This document shows positions 1-7,754 of a stretch of 63,555 nucleotides of DNA, one piece after another. The notes under the pieces were generated by a model. The model worked only from the letters and a program-made list of their open reading frames with translations. It ran no database searches and was not told where the DNA came from. The position numbers and the translations under genes were made by a program. Where the stretch lies: positions 1 through 63,555 of the forward strand of contig MEUC01000008.1 in the NCBI GenBank assembly GCA_001771545.1. Direction: 5' to 3'. Position 1 is the first letter of the stretch, and each line of letters begins with the position of its first letter. Source of the DNA: a candidate division WOR-1 bacterium RIFOXYB2_FULL_42_35. Its GTDB lineage: Bacteria; Margulisbacteria; WOR-1; O2-12-FULL-45-9.

Positions 1-198
1 AGCCCCCAAAGTGTATTTTGGGGAAAATGAGCCAAAAGAATAACGCAGCGCCTAAGAGGCGCTGCTACGCGGGGTACCTAAATAGTTACATTTGTTTTTA
101 AATAATTCCATTTACAATACATCCTGCATCTTTTAATCCCCTTTCAACCGAATCGACCGACGGTGGTGTTTATCTGGGTTGTAATAGGTCATTTTTTA
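1..198. other. Intergenic region with hairpins, downstream of the PIN-like gene
   Basis: I see no gene in this stretch. It holds a short CCCCAAA/TTTGGGG hairpin at 4-23. A second, strong hairpin at 45-65 has arms gcagcgcct and aggcgctgc around an AAG loop and is followed by CTACGCG. The second hairpin belongs to the small repeat family also seen near 25862-25972 and 60088-60125. Confidence 0.6.
45..71. repeat. Hairpin repeat ending in CTACGCG (copy 1)
   Basis: A perfect 9-bp stem (45-53 with 57-65) surrounds an AAG loop and is followed directly by CTACGCG. The copy at 25946-25972 has the same loop and the same trailing word. Its stem differs at one base pair, which is exchanged on both sides so that pairing is kept. 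That compensatory change suggests the folded form matters. Confidence 0.6.
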
Positions 199-705
199 TC
201 ATCTAGCACCCGGATCTCCCCCTTCATCAACCTTGTCTCTTAAAATTTCAACTAATTGTTCTGGTTTTATTACTACAGCTCCATATCTTTCTTTTATCTC
301 TTCGCTCTTTGAAAGAAAATGGTTATCGCTAGTAATAAAATAGTCTCTTTTATACTTAATATGCGTATGCAAGTGCATAGCATCTCGAATTTGTCTATCT
401 GATAACTTTTTTTGTCCTGGGAATAGCAAACCCCTAATTTCATCCATTTCATTCCCATCATTTTCGGAACCCCAGAGGCAATGATCCCATCGAGAATGCC
501 CCCACACCCCAATCCCAACATCTTCTCTATATTTTTTAGACTTATTTCTAAATGTATCTATACATTCAAACTCAGTATCCATAACATCTGTTTTAAACAT
601 TTCCACAATGCCTTGACAATGCCAAGATTCCAATAAATTCATTGTTTCATTTTTCTGCTTGGAATTAATTAAATTATTGTCTACTGTAATTGTGTGTCTG
701 TTCAT
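199..705 (-). CDS. PIN-like domain protein (putative ribonuclease)
   Basis: This 168-aa protein is not recognised as a named family. Its C-terminal half looks like the end of a PIN-type nuclease fold: a conserved RDAMHLHTHIKYKRDYFIT stretch, then SDNHF, with acidic residues where PIN domains carry metal ligands (D and E after a helix, then D after a beta strand). An aspartate-glutamate pair near residue 45 could be the first ligand. It is the last gene of a minus-strand operon behind a type IIG restriction enzyme and a small membrane protein, starting 20 bp after the latter. That context points to a defence or toxin role. The ribonuclease activity is inferred from fold resemblance only, and no cognate antitoxin is evident. 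Confidence 0.5.
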   Translation of the reverse strand: MNRHTITVDNNLINSKQKNETMNLLESWHCQGIVEMFKTDVMDTEFECIDTFRNKSKKYREDVGIGVWGHSRWDHCLWGSENDGNEMDEIRGLLFPGQKKLSDRQIRDAMHLHTHIKYKRDYFITSDNHFLSKSEEIKERYGAVVIKPEQLVEILRDKVDEGGDPGAR

Positions 706-725
706 TTGCGCGATCTACCACTACT

Positions 726-1019
726 CTATAGTTCCTTGATAATTTCCTTGGACGGTTTCTTCAGCATCTCTCTAATCAAATTAAACTCTGCCACTCTTGC
801 CTTTACATTCTTCCCATCGGGATGACCACTAATTAAACCTTTAACCCTGTCAAAAAGATCATTTGCGATCTTATCTTCCCTAGTGGGCTCATGAGAAAAT
901 TTGTGTTCTATTATTCTTTTTGCCACAACAACCAAAATTTGAGTACTCGCAAAAACCAAAGCAATAACAACAACATCCCAGATAGTATTAAATTTAATAT
1001 TTGCAAAACTAGAATCCAT
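726..1019 (-). CDS. Small membrane-anchored protein of unknown function
   Basis: A 97-aa protein that I do not recognise. Residues about 14-33 form one strongly hydrophobic helix, followed by a basic segment and a charged, probably helical cytosolic tail. Its ATG shares one base with the TAA stop of the restriction-modification gene upstream. Its ribosome-binding site (GAGGAGG) lies inside that gene's last codons, so the two should be translationally coupled. The tight coupling suggests an accessory part of the defence operon, perhaps a membrane effector or anchor. This is inference from context. Confidence 0.55.
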   Translation of the reverse strand: MDSSFANIKFNTIWDVVVIALVFASTQILVVVAKRIIEHKFSHEPTREDKIANDLFDRVKGLISGHPDGKNVKARVAEFNLIREMLKKPSKEIIKEL

Positions 1020-3940
1020 TATTCCACCTCCTCTACAATTTTTATCTCCTCATCCGTCAACCCATACAATTGATAAACCAACTGATCAATCTGCTTATCA
1101 GTCGCATCAATCTGGCGCTGGATGGATTCTTTGTCTTGAGGAAGTTTGGCCTTGGGTAGTTGTTTGTGCAAGCCCAACATTTTTTCCACCAATTTTGCCA
1201 TCTGCTCATGGGTTGCTTTCTCTTCGGAATCATTAAAATCAACAACGCGAATGGGAAGCTGGCTTAAATATTCAATGGTAATCTGAGTTGTTAAGGCCAT
1301 CCCCAAATTGTAAGTATATTCATAATAGAATCCCATCAACCTTGAATTCAATATCCCCAGCAAATAATAGGGGCTATATATTTCAATTTTACACAACGAG
1401 TAAACGGTATTAAATGCAAGCACAGCCTCCTTTTTTGAAATAAACATCCCCGCTGGTTTTGTCGAAATTCGTCGCAGGAATATCCTATCGGTATTAAATA
1501 TTTCAGCCTTGTAATCTATTCCCTTTAAGTTTTCTAGTATGAAATAATTGCTTTTTTTGATATATCTGTCAATTTCTCTCCCTGAGACGCATTCAACATC
1601 ATACATGTCACCTCGCCGAGAATTACTTATGCAGATTTTTCTTTGTGTTCTATCAATCGGAGCTCCACAACACTGGCATTTTTTTATGCTTGCACCATAA
1701 TATTTTTCTCCTATTTCCATGAAAGAATGACATTCCTTACATCTAACCAGATTAGCTTTCTGGCCAAGCTCAATTCCACGTCTAATAACGCAGATTTCAT
1801 TTAATCTTTTAGAATCTTTCAAGCAATGCATGAGCACCGCCTGCTTGGATATATCAATGTCAAAAGAAAATGCAAAAATAGGATTTTGCGAATATATCGA
1901 TTGATCAATAAACTCCTCTTTAATTAATTTGGCGTCAAAATATCTCCTTAGAACTGTATTATTTCCTGCAATCACCTTGCCATTGAGAATGATCAAGCAT
2001 ATAGCATCGGATGCAATCTGCGGAAACTTGCCAAAATCAATTAACTGCCTAACAAAAAATTCTTTTAAAATTTGCTTCCTTATTTGGATATAAGAAGTAT
2101 TTTTGATAAATACTTTGGGGATAAGCATTCCGAATAAACCTTGTTTTTTTAGTAAAAACAAGGACGCAATTACAAAAACTGCAAACAAGTTTTGATTCTT
2201 AGTTTTTATATCAAATTTATCTTCCATATAATCCGCAAAAGTATTTGGTATTTTAGATCCCCACGGCGGATTCCCAATCACCGCGTCAAAGCCGCCGTTG
2301 TTCATGATCTCGGAAAATTCGCGGTTCCAGTCAAAAGCATTAACGCGCCAACGTTCGTTTTCATCAAAAAGACTGCCTTGCCGGTTATCATAAAAATCAG
2401 GACCAATTAAAGAATTGCCGCACTTGATGTTGCTGGCCAGATCAGGCAACGCCCGCTCGTGAAACAGCCGCAAAGTAGAATTAATCGTCTGCTCGGTCTC
2501 CCCTTCCAAAACCTTAAGCAGCAGCGACAGCTTGGTCACCTCAACCGCCTGATTATCAATATCAACCCCAAAAATATTATTAAGCAAAATTTGCTTTTTC
2601 TCCGCAGTAGTCAGCTTCCATTCACCGTGAATATCCCGATAAAGCCTTTTTTTCGCCCCGGCCTTAACATACCAGTCCCGGTGCCAGTCCAGTAAATATT
2701 GGTACGCGCCAATTAAAAACGAGCCGGAACCGCAAGCCGGATCTAAAATCTTGAGTGCAGCAACCTGCTTGGGGGTTTTCCCTTCCACCAGTTTTCCAAC
2801 CGTATTCTTGACAATATAATCAACAATATAAACCGGCGTGTAATAAATGCCGCCGGCTTTCCTGACTTCAGGCTTTTCTTCCACCACCGCCCGATGCCCG
2901 GCAGTTAAACGGATAACTTTACCCAAAAACTGTTCATAAACCCGGCCTAAAATATCAGCGGAAAAAACCGAAAATTCATACGGGCTGTCAGGATAATATA
3001 AGTTTTTGATGATCTGTTTAAGCGTTTTATCCCGGATTTTTAGTTTAAGGGTTAATTCGTCCGGCGCTTCAACAATATCTTTCTCCGCTTTAAAATGAAA
3101 CAAGCCGGAATTATATTTTTCATCCGCCCGCGTAAAAATCTCGCCAAGACGGGCATAAACCCTGGTTCCATTCAATAAAGCCATTAACCGGCCGTATTCT
3201 TCAATGCCCCGGTCTTCACAGATGCGCAAAAAAATAATCCGGTCAATAATACGCTGGACCGCAAAGTTAAGCTCGCGCTGGCCCAGCTTGGAATTATTAG
3301 CCGCTAAATCTTTGGCTAATAGCTCCCGCCATGATTCAATTTCTAAAAGAAAGGCCTTATCAACTTCGGCAGTTCCCTTGTTTTTCCTGCCTGCCCCGAT
3401 AAACTTATCAAATGACCCTTGAAGCACCGCTGCTTTAGAAAAAATCGCGGCAATTTCGTCCCACTTGTCCAGATAATCTTTGTAGGTAAAATATAAAATA
3501 CGGGCATTGGAGGCCTTGTCGGTTTTTATCGGCTTAACCCGGCAGTCATAAACAGATAATTCTTCAAAATCACATAAGATGGAAAGCGGCAGTTTAGCTG
3601 ACCAGGCATAGCGCCTGACCTGGAAAGCAGGACTAATATCCTCTTTTAAATTAATTGACGGTTTTTTCGCCTCCACAAAAAACCTACGGCTCCCGCCGAC
3701 ACGAAAACAATAATCAGGCGCTTTGGTGCCGGCGCCGACTTTTATGCTGTCTTCGTGGATAACATCTTTATAGGCTTCCGCCAAACCCTGCTTATTATTA
3801 ACATCCCAGCCTAAAGCGGCAAAAAAAGGATCAAGAAATTCACGGCGCAGTTGTGTTTCGTTATATTTTCCGGATTTGTACTCTTCTATGTTGAGATCAA
3901 AACGCCCAACTAATTCGCGGATCTCTTTGGGTGCAGTCAT
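1019..3940 (-). CDS. Type IIG restriction-modification enzyme (Eco57I-like nuclease plus N6-adenine methyltransferase)
   Basis: A single 973-aa polypeptide that should both methylate adenine and cut DNA. The N-terminal 110 residues carry a PD-(D/E)xK nuclease site (P75-D76, then E90-A-K92), as in HsdR-N-type domains. The methyltransferase follows, with AdoMet motif I (DPACGSGSF near 400-408) and catalytic motif IV NPPW at 557-560, typical of gamma-class N6-adenine enzymes. The target-recognition region contains a four-cysteine zinc ribbon (C734, C737, C755, C758). The C-terminus is a coiled-coil-like helix. The length is normal for one-protein type IIG systems, and no separate specificity subunit is present or needed. 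It starts 3 bp after the Bro-N gene. The recognition sequence cannot be read from the protein. The BREX enzyme PglX is similar, but no other BREX gene is nearby. Confidence 0.88.
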   Translation of the reverse strand: MTAPKEIRELVGRFDLNIEEYKSGKYNETQLRREFLDPFFAALGWDVNNKQGLAEAYKDVIHEDSIKVGAGTKAPDYCFRVGGSRRFFVEAKKPSINLKEDISPAFQVRRYAWSAKLPLSILCDFEELSVYDCRVKPIKTDKASNARILYFTYKDYLDKWDEIAAIFSKAAVLQGSFDKFIGAGRKNKGTAEVDKAFLLEIESWRELLAKDLAANNSKLGQRELNFAVQRIIDRIIFLRICEDRGIEEYGRLMALLNGTRVYARLGEIFTRADEKYNSGLFHFKAEKDIVEAPDELTLKLKIRDKTLKQIIKNLYYPDSPYEFSVFSADILGRVYEQFLGKVIRLTAGHRAVVEEKPEVRKAGGIYYTPVYIVDYIVKNTVGKLVEGKTPKQVAALKILDPACGSGSFLIGAYQYLLDWHRDWYVKAGAKKRLYRDIHGEWKLTTAEKKQILLNNIFGVDIDNQAVEVTKLSLLLKVLEGETEQTINSTLRLFHERALPDLASNIKCGNSLIGPDFYDNRQGSLFDENERWRVNAFDWNREFSEIMNNGGFDAVIGNPPWGSKIPNTFADYMEDKFDIKTKNQNLFAVFVIASLFLLKKQGLFGMLIPKVFIKNTSYIQIRKQILKEFFVRQLIDFGKFPQIASDAICLIILNGKVIAGNNTVLRRYFDAKLIKEEFIDQSIYSQNPIFAFSFDIDISKQAVLMHCLKDSKRLNEICVIRRGIELGQKANLVRCKECHSFMEIGEKYYGASIKKCQCCGAPIDRTQRKICISNSRRGDMYDVECVSGREIDRYIKKSNYFILENLKGIDYKAEIFNTDRIFLRRISTKPAGMFISKKEAVLAFNTVYSLCKIEIYSPYYLLGILNSRLMGFYYEYTYNLGMALTTQITIEYLSQLPIRVVDFNDSEEKATHEQMAKLVEKMLGLHKQLPKAKLPQDKESIQRQIDATDKQIDQLVYQLYGLTDEEIKIVEEVE

Positions 3941-3943
3941 GAA

Positions 3944-4786
3944 TTACTTCGTCCTCGGTAGTTTTTTGGTTCTTTTCACCGACTCCAAAAAATTCTCCGC
4001 TGAAACAATTGGCCTGCCAATTTTTTTCTCCAACTGTTTCCTGGCATTACCGGCAATGTCACCACCTGCTTTGGCATCTTGTTTTAGCTTTTCTACCCCC
4101 TTAGAATCTTCAGTACGGTGGATTTCTGTTGTAGCACGTTCGCCCAGCATGCTAAAAATCAGCTCAAAATCATCCATATGGTCACGCAGGTTTTCCCTTT
4201 TTAAGCCCTTAATCTTTTTATAATCGCTGGGTATAACGCCAAAAGTGGCTTTAGATATCTCCGCTGTCAGGATTTCGTAATCCTTTTGTTCTTGAGCCCC
4301 GCGTTTTTGCCATTCATCGGTTAGTTCTTCCCGAATAGCAATACCACGCATTCTTTTTTCAATCCAGTCATCGGGATAACCCTTAGCTTTATACAACACC
4401 CTTGTCCTTTTGGTGGCTAATTCGGGGTCTTCTATTTCTTGGATGCGCTCATAACCAACCTTTGCCAACCAACGTTTGAATGGTTCTGCTTTAGGAGAGG
4501 GAATTGACTGGATTATACGAAAAAGGCCTTCTGTATTTGAACAATCTGTTTCTCTCCTTTTGCCATCAGGCGCTGGCAATTTCAACCCGTGACAAAATGT
4601 CACGACTTCACTCCCTTCTTCAATTAGTCTTTGTTTTAATTTTCTCCAATATGCTCCAGCATCAAAACTATCAGTAAGCACAGCACAAACATCTACTACC
4701 GAAAACCACCATTCATTATTGTGGATCGTCTTCCTGATCTCTTTTTTCCTGAAGATCGCAATATGGGTATTATTCTCATTTTCCAT
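3944..4786 (-). CDS. Bro-N domain protein (DinD / phage antirepressor-like)
   Basis: A 280-aa protein whose first 110 residues match the Bro-N fold of phage antirepressors and of DinD: an EWWFSVVDV-type strand-helix start, a KLKQRL segment, then SIPSPKAEPFKRWLA and GYERIQEI. The second half is charged and helical, with a weak GNARKQLEKKIGR tail seen in chromosomal DinD-like proteins. A very strong ribosome-binding site (AAAGGAGG) precedes the ATG. It is the first gene of the operon containing the type IIG enzyme, 3 bp upstream of it, so it may regulate the restriction enzyme or respond to DNA damage. A decayed piece of what looks like the same family lies at about 7531-7675. The regulatory role is inferred. 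Confidence 0.75.
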   Translation of the reverse strand: MENENNTHIAIFRKKEIRKTIHNNEWWFSVVDVCAVLTDSFDAGAYWRKLKQRLIEEGSEVVTFCHGLKLPAPDGKRRETDCSNTEGLFRIIQSIPSPKAEPFKRWLAKVGYERIQEIEDPELATKRTRVLYKAKGYPDDWIEKRMRGIAIREELTDEWQKRGAQEQKDYEILTAEISKATFGVIPSDYKKIKGLKRENLRDHMDDFELIFSMLGERATTEIHRTEDSKGVEKLKQDAKAGGDIAGNARKQLEKKIGRPIVSAENFLESVKRTKKLPRTK

Positions 4787-4842
4787 AGTTCATACCTCCT
4801 TTGCTGTTAATAGCAATTACCTTACCAGGCAAATATTAAAGT

Positions 4843-6414
4843 CTAAAACAACCCCGTAATCTTGCCGTCTTCTGACACATCCATATTTTCAGCTGCGGGG
4901 TGCTTGGGCAGGCCTGGCATGGTCATGATTTTGCCGGTGTAAGCTACCACAAAACCAGCGCCGGCAGAGGGTTTTAATCTGGTCACAGTTATATTAAAGT
5001 TTTCCGGCCGGCCTAAAACCTTGGGGTCATCAGAGAGGGAATATTGGGTTTTGGCAATACAGACAGGAACATTTGTTAAACCACTTTTTTCGAGCAGTTT
5101 AAGATCAGCTAACGCTTCTACACTAAAATTGACACCAAAAGCCCCATAAATCTTTTTGGCAATTAACCTGATTTTTTCCTTTAACGGCACTTCTAAAGGA
5201 TACAAATAATTAAACTTGGACTTATGCTGGCATAATTTAATAACCGCTTCTGCCAGCTCCTCCCCTCCCTTCCCACCTTTAGCCCAAATCTCGGCACTGA
5301 CACATTTGACCTCATCAAAAAGCGCTTCACAGTTGGCTTTAATTATACGAACATCCTCATCAGTATCCTTTGCTTTACGATTGATAGCAATTACCACCGG
5401 CACTCCAAAATGACGAACATTTTCCAAATGCTTTTCAATATTATTATAACCGTTAACCTTAATTGCCTGTTTCGTTACAACCAATACCACCGCAGCCGGT
5501 TTCAACCCGCCGGCTCGGCATTTGATGTTGAAAAACTTCTCTGCACCCAGATCACTGCCAAAGCCAGCTTCGGTAACAACATAATCAGCCAGTTTTAGTG
5601 CTAACTGTGTGGCAATCAAACTATTGCAGCCATGGGCAATGTTGGCAAAAGGGCCGCCATGGATAAAAGCCGGGCCGCCTTCTAAGGTTTGAACCAGATT
5701 AGGCTTAAGCGCATGCCATAAAAGCAAAGCCATAGCGCCTTGAGCCTTTAAATCTTCTGCCCTAATGGGCAAGCCGCTTTTAGTATAAGCCACAACAATT
5801 TTAGCCAATCTCTTTTTCATATCTTCGAGGTTTTTTGATAAACAGAGAATTGCCATAACCTCTGAAGCAGCCGTGATTTCAAATTGGCCACGCAGATGGC
5901 GGTCATTCATATCCATACATCTTTTCCAGACAACTTGTTCCGGATCAATTCTCAAACTATTGCCCTGATGAATATGGTTATAAACCATAGCAGTTAAAAG
6001 GTTATGAGCGGAAGTAATCATGTGCATATCGCCTGTTAGATGCAGGTTGATATCGTCCATGGGTAAAACTTGAGAATACCCTCCCCCGGCCGCCCCACCC
6101 TTTAAACCCATCACCGGACCCAAAGAAGGTTCACGGATACAAACAAAAGACTTTTTCCCTAACTGCTGTAAGGCCTGGGCTAAGCCAATCGTCATAGTGG
6201 TTTTGCCTTCGCCTTGAGGAGTTGGTGACATCGTTGTCACAAGAATGAGTTTACCGTCTTTTTTCTTTTTCAGTCTTTTGAGAACCTGCAGATTAACTTT
6301 GGCCTTATATTTACCATGCAACTCAAGTTCCGAGAGTGTCAGACCAGCCTTTTCAGCAATCGCTTCAATTGGTTTCGGCTTGGCTTTTTGGGCGATTTCA
6401 ATATCAGTTAACAT
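4843..6414 (-). CDS. fhs: Formate--tetrahydrofolate ligase
   Basis: Catalyses ATP-dependent formation of 10-formyl-tetrahydrofolate from formate, the entry of formate into one-carbon metabolism and the methyl branch of the acetyl-CoA pathway. The P-loop PTPQGEGKTT lies at about 64-73, followed by the family blocks REPSLGPVMGLKGGAAGGG and GDMHMITSAHNLL. The frame stays open to a TTG at 6450, but the ATG at 6414 gives the family's usual N-terminus (TDIEIAQ), so I prefer it; neither start has a convincing ribosome-binding site. The resulting 523 aa are slightly below the usual 550-560. It stands alone here. With glyA at 24514 it supplies folate one-carbon units for purines and dTMP. Acetogenesis cannot be claimed from this gene alone. 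Confidence 0.97.
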   Translation of the reverse strand: MLTDIEIAQKAKPKPIEAIAEKAGLTLSELELHGKYKAKVNLQVLKRLKKKKDGKLILVTTMSPTPQGEGKTTMTIGLAQALQQLGKKSFVCIREPSLGPVMGLKGGAAGGGYSQVLPMDDINLHLTGDMHMITSAHNLLTAMVYNHIHQGNSLRIDPEQVVWKRCMDMNDRHLRGQFEITAASEVMAILCLSKNLEDMKKRLAKIVVAYTKSGLPIRAEDLKAQGAMALLLWHALKPNLVQTLEGGPAFIHGGPFANIAHGCNSLIATQLALKLADYVVTEAGFGSDLGAEKFFNIKCRAGGLKPAAVVLVVTKQAIKVNGYNNIEKHLENVRHFGVPVVIAINRKAKDTDEDVRIIKANCEALFDEVKCVSAEIWAKGGKGGEELAEAVIKLCQHKSKFNYLYPLEVPLKEKIRLIAKKIYGAFGVNFSVEALADLKLLEKSGLTNVPVCIAKTQYSLSDDPKVLGRPENFNITVTRLKPSAGAGFVVAYTGKIMTMPGLPKHPAAENMDVSEDGKITGLF

Positions 6415-6462
6415 GGAGTTATTGTAACATAAGGAAAATAAGGAGGGCAATTAGATGTTAAG

Positions 6463-6496
6463 ATGGAAGCCGAGACGTTTAGTCTCAGGCTTCCAT
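6463..6496. other. Imperfect hairpin upstream of fhs
   Basis: Arms atggaagccgagac and gtctc-a-ggcttccat pair with a single-base bulge around a GTTTA loop. It lies between fhs and the next gene upstream on the minus strand. There is no clean T-run on either strand, so it is not an obvious intrinsic terminator; it could be a 5-prime leader structure of fhs. Confidence 0.5.
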
Positions 6497-6512
6497 ATTT
6501 ATTAAAACCAAA

Positions 6513-6539
6513 AACCCCAGACTAAAAAAATCTGGGGTT
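6513..6539 (-). terminator. Intrinsic terminator of the 65-aa protein gene
   Basis: On the minus strand, arms AACCCCAGA and TCTGGGGTT (9 bp) enclose a short loop and are followed by a T-rich run. It lies 18 bp past the stop codon of the small gene ending at 6558, as expected of a rho-independent terminator. Confidence 0.8.
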
Positions 6540-6557
6540 CTCATTAAACAAATAAAA

Positions 6558-6755
6558 TTAAGCTTGGGCTGGTTTTTGAAAAACAGCATTTAACGCTGCA
6601 AATTTTGGGGCATCAAACCTCCCTGGTCTAGAGCCTGCAACCACCTCAACTTGAACAGCCTTCCCTGCTCCATTTTTTCCCTTTCCCCCTACAGAAACAA
6701 GATAAGAACCAACAACTCTCTGAGTAACAAGTCTTGGGGCTCTAACACTAACCAT
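6558..6755 (-). CDS. Small basic protein of unknown function
   Basis: I do not recognise this protein. The start is chosen at 6755 because AGGAGG sits the right distance upstream; the longer reading frame from 6797 has no such site. The 65-aa product is basic, glycine-rich in the middle (SVGGKGKNGAGK) and predicted to be mainly beta strand (alternating V, L and hydrophobic residues), with a helical end (PKFAALNAVFQKPAQA). It has its own strong ribosome-binding site and a perfect terminator, so it is a genuine monocistronic gene, probably abundantly made. DNA or RNA binding would suit its charge but is only a guess. Confidence 0.65.
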   Translation of the reverse strand: MVSVRAPRLVTQRVVGSYLVSVGGKGKNGAGKAVQVEVVAGSRPGRFDAPKFAALNAVFQKPAQA

Positions 6756-7041
6756 TTTCTCTACCTCCTGATATTCAAGATTTGATATTCTCCCCACTGC
6801 CAGCTAACCACTACATATATATATCGTTAGAAAATGGGCTGGATTTCACCTCTTGATGGTTGTTGTTAGGTAGCCAGGGGAAAGCTATGGTTTGAAAACA
6901 AAAAATCCTTTGGCACTAGTATTTCAACAATCGTGAAATTCAGTATGCGATTCAGCTGCCACAGCAAAAATCAGCTCAAATTACCCTTAAAACTCTTCTT
7001 TTTAAAACTAGTTGCGGATCGCTGTACTTACGCAAAAAACC
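6756..7041. other. Intergenic region without recognisable gene
   Basis: About 290 bp between divergent genes. It holds a short TATATATAT run near 6812-6824 and the ribosome-binding site of the 65-aa gene. I see no RNA gene, convincing reading frame or strong hairpin in the remainder. Confidence 0.5.
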
Positions 7042-7070
7042 TTGATTTTTCCGGCCAGTAAATATAGAAT
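7042..7070 (+). promoter_or_regulatory. Sigma-70-type promoter for the DUF4160/DUF2442 pair, leaderless
   Basis: TTGATT at 7042-7047 and TAGAAT at 7065-7070 are separated by exactly 17 bp. The ATG follows only 6 bp after the -10 box, so the expected transcription start coincides with the start codon. No ribosome-binding site is present. Confidence 0.65.
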
Positions 7071-7076
7071 TACACT

Positions 7077-7316
7077 ATGCCAACAGTTTTTATTGTGGAA
7101 GGTTTCCGGTTTTTCTTTTTCAGTAATGAGGGCGGAGAACCCCTTCATATACATGTTGAGCTGGCTGAAAAATATGCAAAATTCTGGTTAAATCCAATTA
7201 TGCTGGCTAAAAATTACAAGTTTAACAGTTCGGATTTAAAAAGAATAGAGGAAATCATCGGGAAAAGGAAAAAAGAAATTGAGGTGAAATGGAATGAATA
7301 CTTTAATATCAGCTGA
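7077..7316 (+). CDS. DUF4160 domain protein (toxin-antitoxin-like partner)
   Basis: A 79-aa protein matching the DUF4160 family: the N-terminal PTVF strand, a central EPLHIHV histidine motif, and a C-terminal helix ending in KRKKEIEVKWNEYF. DUF4160 genes are commonly paired with DUF2442 genes, as here, and the pair is widely treated as a candidate toxin-antitoxin system whose biochemistry is not settled. The frame overlaps the downstream DUF2442 gene by 23 bp. The promoter is placed so that the mRNA begins at the ATG. Family assignment is by sequence pattern; function is unknown. Confidence 0.85.
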   Translation: MPTVFIVEGFRFFFFSNEGGEPLHIHVELAEKYAKFWLNPIMLAKNYKFNSSDLKRIEEIIGKRKKEIEVKWNEYFNIS

Positions 7317-7530
7317 AGCAAAAGCCCAGGAAGTTAAAATTACAAACGAGGATTTAATTGTAACACTGATTGACAGTCGAGAGATTAAAATTCCCCTAGT
7401 CTGGTTTCCCAAGTTGTTTCATGCTACTAAAGCACAAAGAAAAAAGTTTCGTTTCATAGGAAATGGCATCGGCATCCATTGGCCAAGTATTGATGAAGAT
7501 TTGTCGGTTCCTGCCTTACTAAGGATATAA
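7294..7530 (+). CDS. DUF2442 domain protein (toxin-antitoxin-like partner)
   Basis: A 78-aa protein with the DUF2442 hallmarks: a short beta-rich N-terminus, PLVWFPKL, a helix ATKAQRKKF, then GNGIGIHWPSIDEDLSV and a final LL. It starts inside the DUF4160 gene (23-bp overlap) with GAGGTG about 8 bp upstream, giving translational coupling. In known pairs DUF2442 is the likely antitoxin or DNA-binding partner, but I cannot assign roles from sequence. Directly downstream is a decayed antirepressor-like fragment, suggesting a mobile-gene landing zone. Confidence 0.87.
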   Translation: MNTLISAEAKAQEVKITNEDLIVTLIDSREIKIPLVWFPKLFHATKAQRKKFRFIGNGIGIHWPSIDEDLSVPALLRI

Positions 7531-7675
7531 TGAGAACGGTAATGGTGACTTGTGTCGCCTATCTGGATATGTTGAGCTGTCCGAAAAAATCGGACAATTG
7601 AAAATGAAAGTGAAAGCAAGTGATGGGAAGAAATATCTAGCCGATCAGAAGATATTAAACCGCTTCTGGTTTCAA
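7531..7675 (+). pseudogene. Probable remnant of a Bro-N / DinD-like antirepressor
   Basis: Translation of the stretch ending at the TAA near 7675 gives a piece containing CRLSGYVELSEKIGQLKMK and ASDGKKYLAD. That resembles the middle of Bro-N/DinD-like proteins, compare LKLPAPDGKRRETD in the intact gene at 3944-4786. No start codon or N-terminal domain precedes it, and the frame stops soon after the matching motif. I read this as a truncated relic. The match is short, so confidence is low. Confidence 0.35.
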
Positions 7676-7754
7676 TAAGAAACAATCTTGATTTAAGATC
7701 TTCTTCAATTGACGAAGAAGGGCTGATATTTTTTCAAAAACCATAAAACTGGGG

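Noticed and set aside
1019..3940. BREX system based on PglX similarity
   Set aside because: None of the other BREX genes (brxA, brxB, brxC, pglZ, brxL) is present, and the protein has its own nuclease motif.
7419..7685. Minus-strand frame of 88 codons over the DUF2442 end
   Set aside because: It has no family resemblance and opposes a well-supported gene and the Bro-like remnant.
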